Part shown: one piece after another, positions 22,999 to 26,598 of the stretch
Layout of the letters: every line of letters starts with the position of its first letter
How positions within the stretch are numbered: position 1 is the first letter of the stretch
From: Ichthyophonus hoferi
Lineage: Eukaryota > Opisthokonta > Ichthyosporea > Ichthyophonida > Ichthyophonidae
Reading direction: 5' to 3'
NCBI GenBank assembly: GCA_002751075.1
Contig: NAOQ01000421.1
Location: 6,156 to 32,753 of the forward strand
Length of the DNA: 26,598 nt
Notes under the pieces: generated by a model
The model's input: the letters and a program-made list of their open reading frames with translations, nothing else
Told to the model about the DNA's origin: nothing
The model's database searches: none
Translations under genes and position numbers: made by a program

Positions 22999-23036
22999 AA
23001 GTGTAGTAAAATATTCTTTTACAATATATCTACACT
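22999..23036. repeat. Inverted repeat next to the tRNA
   Basis: AGTGTAG and CTACACT form a perfect 7-base stem around an AT-rich loop, about 35 bases from the 3' end of the tRNA. Beyond it, near 22970, is a run of about ten Ts (A-tail on the - strand). Confidence 0.5.
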
Positions 23037-23070
23037 AACAACCCAAAAATTGCAAGACCTATTAAAATGG

Positions 23071-23142
23071 AGGCGACACCGTGGATCGAACACGGGACCT
23101 TCGCATTACGAGTGCGACGCACTACCACTATGCTATGCCGCC
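23071..23142 (-). tRNA. tRNA-Thr (anticodon CGU), with CCA at 23068-23070
   Basis: On the - strand a full cloverleaf can be folded. The acceptor GGCGGCA pairs with TGTCGCC (one G-T wobble). The D stem is GCAT/GTGC with loop AGTGGTA. The anticodon stem TCGCA/TGCGA is perfect, with loop CTCGTAA (anticodon CGT, reading ACG). The variable loop has five bases, and the T stem CCGTG/CACGG has loop TTCGATC. A box (TAGCATAGTGG) and B box (GTTCGATCC) are intact. The discriminator is T, followed directly by CCA in the DNA and then TTTT, a Pol III terminator. Eukaryotic tRNA genes normally do not encode CCA. It may be coincidence, or a sign that this copy arose by reverse transcription of a mature tRNA or heads a short SINE-like element. 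Structure and promoters look functional. Confidence 0.85.
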
Positions 23143-24428
23143 ATATAATACGTTGATGTTTTAGTTTATAACTTAAACAGTAAAGAACATAAAAAGGTAT
23201 AGTTATTAAATGTGATTATAAATTAAATGGATTATGTTGATATGGTCTTTGCCAAAACAGTAATTTTAATCATTTATTATAATATGAGTGTAATAAAAAA
23301 TAAAAGAAATATTTGTATCAGAAAAGTCTAATGGACAGCATATATTATGATGGAGCAGTTTATTCATTAAAGATATTGAACATGGCAGGAAAGTTAATTA
23401 TTGTTGACTTTTATGTAACAATACTTAGACCAAGGAAAGATAAAATAAAATGTTTCATTCTACTACTAATTAAAAGACATGTAAATATAGTCACATGTTA
23501 ATTAAATCTGTATCATATAAACATTTACTATATATTAATACTGAAACACCTAACATGTTTATTGTTGGGAATAATAAGTAGAGACAGGCGCGTTCCTATG
23601 ACCTCTATTTGTTTAGAAGAAGAGATAATACCGAATTAAGAGGTGTTTTAGCGTGTCACTTTGCATACACAAAGTACAGATATGCCAAGATATATATTTA
23701 TTATTAAACAATTCAGCAGGACTTGTCTTGGGCAGGATGCCTAAGCATTGTGTTATTTCAACCCCAAAACATATGATCTGAAACAGCCTATTATTTAGTT
23801 ACGTTACAGGATCTCTACCATTGGCCGGTTCTATTTTTAAAGATTATCTTGGATTACTGTTTAGCACTAGCGGATTGCACTAGCTATTTTTCCAGGCTAC
23901 ATTTGCAATAATAATTGTTAATAATAATAAATGTTCATAGCTATATAAAGAACCACCTAGATGAATTCAATATTCCTGTTTTAACACCTATAGTATAAGT
24001 ATAATAGAGGTATGGGTTTTACCACTATGTATGTATTCAGTTATATTTCGATTTACCCTGCATAGTGCTTTGTTTATTATTTAAATGAATGCTTGGCTTG
24101 TAGTATAATATCCTAAATAGCAATGCTTATCGTTATTTAATGGGCCAAAATATTTTGGATTAGAAGTTGAGATATTCAAGATTTCCTGTTATAAGGCAAT
24201 TCTTTAGGGCATATCATACAATATGGTCGCATATCATGAGTAATTTCAAATACATTTCGTACCAATTATGGAAAATCATGAGATACCATAGGAAATCAAA
24301 CATTGATTAAAATACGAATTAATTGGCTTCAGGGCTGAGCCGCCACAGGTAACAATTTTACTAATGCGGCATACGATTATATATATATCTATATATACAT
24401 GCACGCATACGGAGTACATAGGCCTAAG

Positions 24429-24438
24429 CCATATTAGG
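24429..24438 (+). promoter_or_regulatory. CArG-like box upstream of the RD/RE-rich gene
   Basis: CCATATTAGG fits CC(A/T)6GG, the serum response factor consensus, 66 bases before the ATG at 24504. Such a match is expected about twice by chance in this window, so the call rests mainly on its position. Confidence 0.3.
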
Positions 24439-24503
24439 TGAAGGTTGTTGACTTTGTTACATTGGTCTACTGGGTGAGAAGATATACATCTTTTTCCGTC
24501 AAA

Positions 24504-26598
24504 ATGGGAGGAGAACGATTGGAGAGCGAGTAAGTATAGGTATAATAATAGTAAATGCCAAAAATATACTTTTAATGTTGTTTATATTGTGTATATTCCG
24601 TTTTACATTGACATAAGTATACACCCATTTCTATTTTCCTTTTTCTTTTTCATGAATCTTCATTTTTTAGAATACATATCAAAATATGGTTGTTTTTTCA
24701 ATTGAGTTGAAGCCCAACTCCTTGACATGCAGCAAATCTCAATCTTTTCCGTGTCCTTCAGCACCATATCCATGAGGCACTATACTTACGTGTATCTCTT
24801 CACTTCTCTCCTTCCCCTATATATACAATTCTTTTGTTTCTTCTCATTATCCGTCTCTTTGTGCTATAGTTTTTCTCTACCTTCTTTCCCTCCTTTTGGA
24901 TTTACACTCGTCGTTCTTGTCTTAAATACCGTACTTGAAGTGTATTTAGGTGTCTTCTAACATACTTAGACGCATTCATAACTCGATGTACAACATGGAT
25001 TTAATACAGTTATTTCTTTTTTAACACCACTGTATATTCTTACCACCTACTCCTATCCATGTGTTATTGACAGAGATCGGAAAAGAGAAAGAGAGGACGA
25101 AAGAGTAAGGAGGGACAGGAAAGAGGATGAGAGAGAACGAGGTCGAGACAGGGGTCACGACCAAGATAGACAGAGAGAAAGGTCTAGAGATGGAAGGGAT
25201 ATGGGAAGGAATAATGAGGTAGGCAGGGGGAAAGAAAGAGACAGAGAAAAAGAAAAAGAAAATGAAAAAGATGAAAAAGTAAGAGACGTAAAGAAAATTG
25301 AGGAAAGGGAAAGAGGTAGGGAAAGAGACAGAAATCGTGAAAGAAATAAAGATAGAGATATAGAGAGAGATAGAGATAGAGATAGAGATAAAGATAAAGA
25401 TAGAGAGAGGGATAAAGATAAAGATAAAGATAGAGAGAGGGATAAAGATAAAGATAAAGATATATCAACTCATACCGGACGGGATGAGAGTAAGGAGGGG
25501 AGTCATTCAAAAGAAGGCCAGAGAGAACACAGACATCGCCATCATAGTAAAAGTCGTAAACATGGTCATAGACATAGGCATAGGCATCATAGAACAAAGG
25601 AAGAGGGAGAAGGTGCAGGAAAAGAGAAAGAGGGAGAAGGAGGAGAGAGAGAGGGAGAGGGAGAGTCATCAGATGGTCAGGGACACTCGGATAATGAGGG
25701 AAGGAATGAAGGGGAAGAGATAGTTGTGGTAAAGAATGAAGGCGTGGTTAGTCGGGCTGATAAGCAGAAAGAAGATGGGGCAAAGGTGGATGGTATGGTT
25801 GATAGTATGCATGTCAAAACTGTGTCTATAGATCGTAAGGAAGAGAAGGGGAAGTTGAGCGATGAGACAGGGAAGGGTATGGATATAGATAAGGAGGAAG
25901 GAAGGAATGAGGAACAAAGTAAGGTTGCAAATGAACCCCATGTAACAACACAAAGAGATCGGGAGAGGGAGAGGGAGAGGGAGAGCCAACATATGGTAAA
26001 CACAAAGGAAAATAATGTAACAATGAAAGACAAAGATTCGGAGCATGCTACTGAAGGTGAAATGGAAGATGGGGAGATTAATGGTGGAGAGGGAGAGGGA
26101 GGGGATATGAGGAAAGGAAAGGATAATAAGGACCTTGCAAAGGACAGGAGAATGAGTGTAGATAGAGAGAGAGAAGGTAAGGGAGACAGAGAGAGGGAGA
26201 AGGAGAGAGAGGGGAGTATCGGTAAAGGGTTTTCAGGAAGAGCCTATGATGGTGATAGAGATCGAGACAGGGACAGAGATGTGAGAGACAAGAGAGATAT
26301 TGGTCAGGATAGAGGCCGTGCGACAGATAGAGATAAGGAGAGAGTCCGAGAGAGAGAGAGAGATAGAGAGAGAGATAGAGATAGAGACAGAGATAGAAAT
26401 AGAGAGAGAGAGAGATCAAGGGATAGATCAAGGGATAGAGGGAGAGATAGAGAGGTAGGAAGAGGGAGGGCTCGCTCTCCTTATGACAATAGGCAACGCG
26501 TGGATATACGAGACAAAGATACAGGTCGAGAGAGAGACTCGAGTAGAAGTAGAGATATAGAGAGAGAGAGAGATAGGGATAGAGAGAGAGAGAGAGAG
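24504..26598 (+). CDS. RD/RE/KD-rich, probably nuclear-speckle protein, N-terminal part
   Basis: Exon 1 is 24504-24529 (MGGERLES, context TCAAAATGG, donor GA/gtaagt). Exon 2 starts at 25074 after TTATTGACAG and stays open to the window edge, giving at least 517 residues. Almost the whole protein is Arg/Asp/Glu/Lys: RERD, DRDRD and DKDKD dipeptides, a His-rich stretch (HRHHSKSRKHGHRHRHRHHR, about residues 170-190), an acidic EMEDGEI motif (about 330) and an SR-type RARSPYDNR. Alternating RD/RE tracts and His runs are typical of spliceosome and speckle proteins. The EGEI-like motif and His/Lys stretch recall the N-terminal extensions of PRPF4B or CDK11 kinases, but any kinase domain lies outside the window, so the family is not assigned. 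A nuclear, RNA-processing role is inference. A 30-base internal repeat at 25381-25463 encodes DKDKDKDRER units and may vary in copy number. Confidence 0.8.
24530..25073 (+). other. Intron 1 of the RD/RE-rich gene
   Basis: A 544-base, T-rich intron with a consensus donor GTAAGT and acceptor TTGACAG. The Phe/Ser/Leu-rich frame at 24727-24960 is a by-product of pyrimidine-rich sequence. Confidence 0.75.
25381..25463. repeat. 30-base coding minisatellite
   Basis: Three units at 25381, 25411 and 25441 (the last partial), built from GATAAA and GATAGAGAGAGG words. The period is a multiple of three, so it keeps frame and adds ten-residue DKDKDKDRER blocks. Confidence 0.9.
26341..26598. repeat. GA/GATA-rich purine tract at window edge
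   Basis: The last 250 bases are mostly GAGAGA and GATAGA words within the coding exon, ending in a pure GA run at the edge. This is the densest part of a 1.5 kb purine-rich exon. Confidence 0.85.

Larger units (their letters stand above)
19081..24503. other. Gene-poor AT-rich intergenic region
   Basis: About 5.4 kb between the RBR gene and the RD/RE-rich gene. It begins with a TATAC repeat (about 19099-19125) and the 3' UTR of the RBR gene. A tRNA lies at 23068-23142. Open frames at 20206-20508 (-), 21834-22115 (+) and 23313-23501 (+) have lengths that are not exceptional in this DNA, and none matches a known family. There is a perfect 14-base palindrome, GAGTCATATGACTC, near 21124. No transposon ends were recognised. 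Confidence 0.65.

Noticed and set aside
25184-26431. Leu/Ser/Pro/Tyr-rich open frames on the - strand
   Set aside because: Shadow of the RD/RE codons on the opposite strand; no start context, splice sites or domains.

Overview
The window is nuclear DNA from a eukaryote, most likely an early-branching invertebrate such as a sponge-grade animal. The sequence is AT-rich and full of microsatellites. Its genes are split by many GT-AG introns of about 200-1000 bases and use the standard code. The proteins (an Integrator subunit, an RBR ubiquitin ligase closest to RNF217, an arrestin-fold protein with a C2 domain, and an Arg/Asp/Glu-rich nuclear-type protein) fit a metazoan or close relative. The species call is inference only.

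Layout: (1) 130-7495, + strand: the 3' two thirds of INTS11, the catalytic endonuclease of the Integrator complex, in 12 exons. The 5' part lies left of the window. Its introns carry most of the local tandem repeats (an 88-base minisatellite, a TTATTG-type block, a 25-base minisatellite and a pentanucleotide run). (2) 7496-8539: short tail-to-tail spacer with poly(A) signals for both converging genes. (3) 12363-8540, - strand: a four-exon gene encoding an arrestin N domain, an acidic insert, an arrestin C domain and a C-terminal Ca2+-type C2 domain. (4) 12364-15173: a 2.8 kb divergent intergenic region unusually dense in CCAAT boxes, with a recurring TGAGCCGCC-like element. (5) 15174-19080, + strand: a complete six-exon RING1-IBR-RING2 ligase of 393 residues with a C-terminal hydrophobic anchor. 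(6) 19081-24503: a gene-poor AT-rich stretch in which the only confident feature is a tRNA-Thr(CGU) on the - strand, with CCA spelled out in the DNA. (7) 24504-26598, + strand: the 5' end of a gene for an RD/RE/KD-rich protein that runs off the right edge.

These are unrelated housekeeping and regulatory genes rather than an operon-like system: snRNA/RNA 3'-end processing, membrane-cargo or signalling adaptor work, ubiquitin transfer at a membrane, and probably nuclear-speckle RNA processing. No virus-like element, CRISPR array or intact transposon was recognised. The most unusual items are the arrestin-C2 domain fusion, the CCAAT / TGAGCCGCC modules shared by two promoter-proximal regions, and the CCA-bearing tRNA gene.
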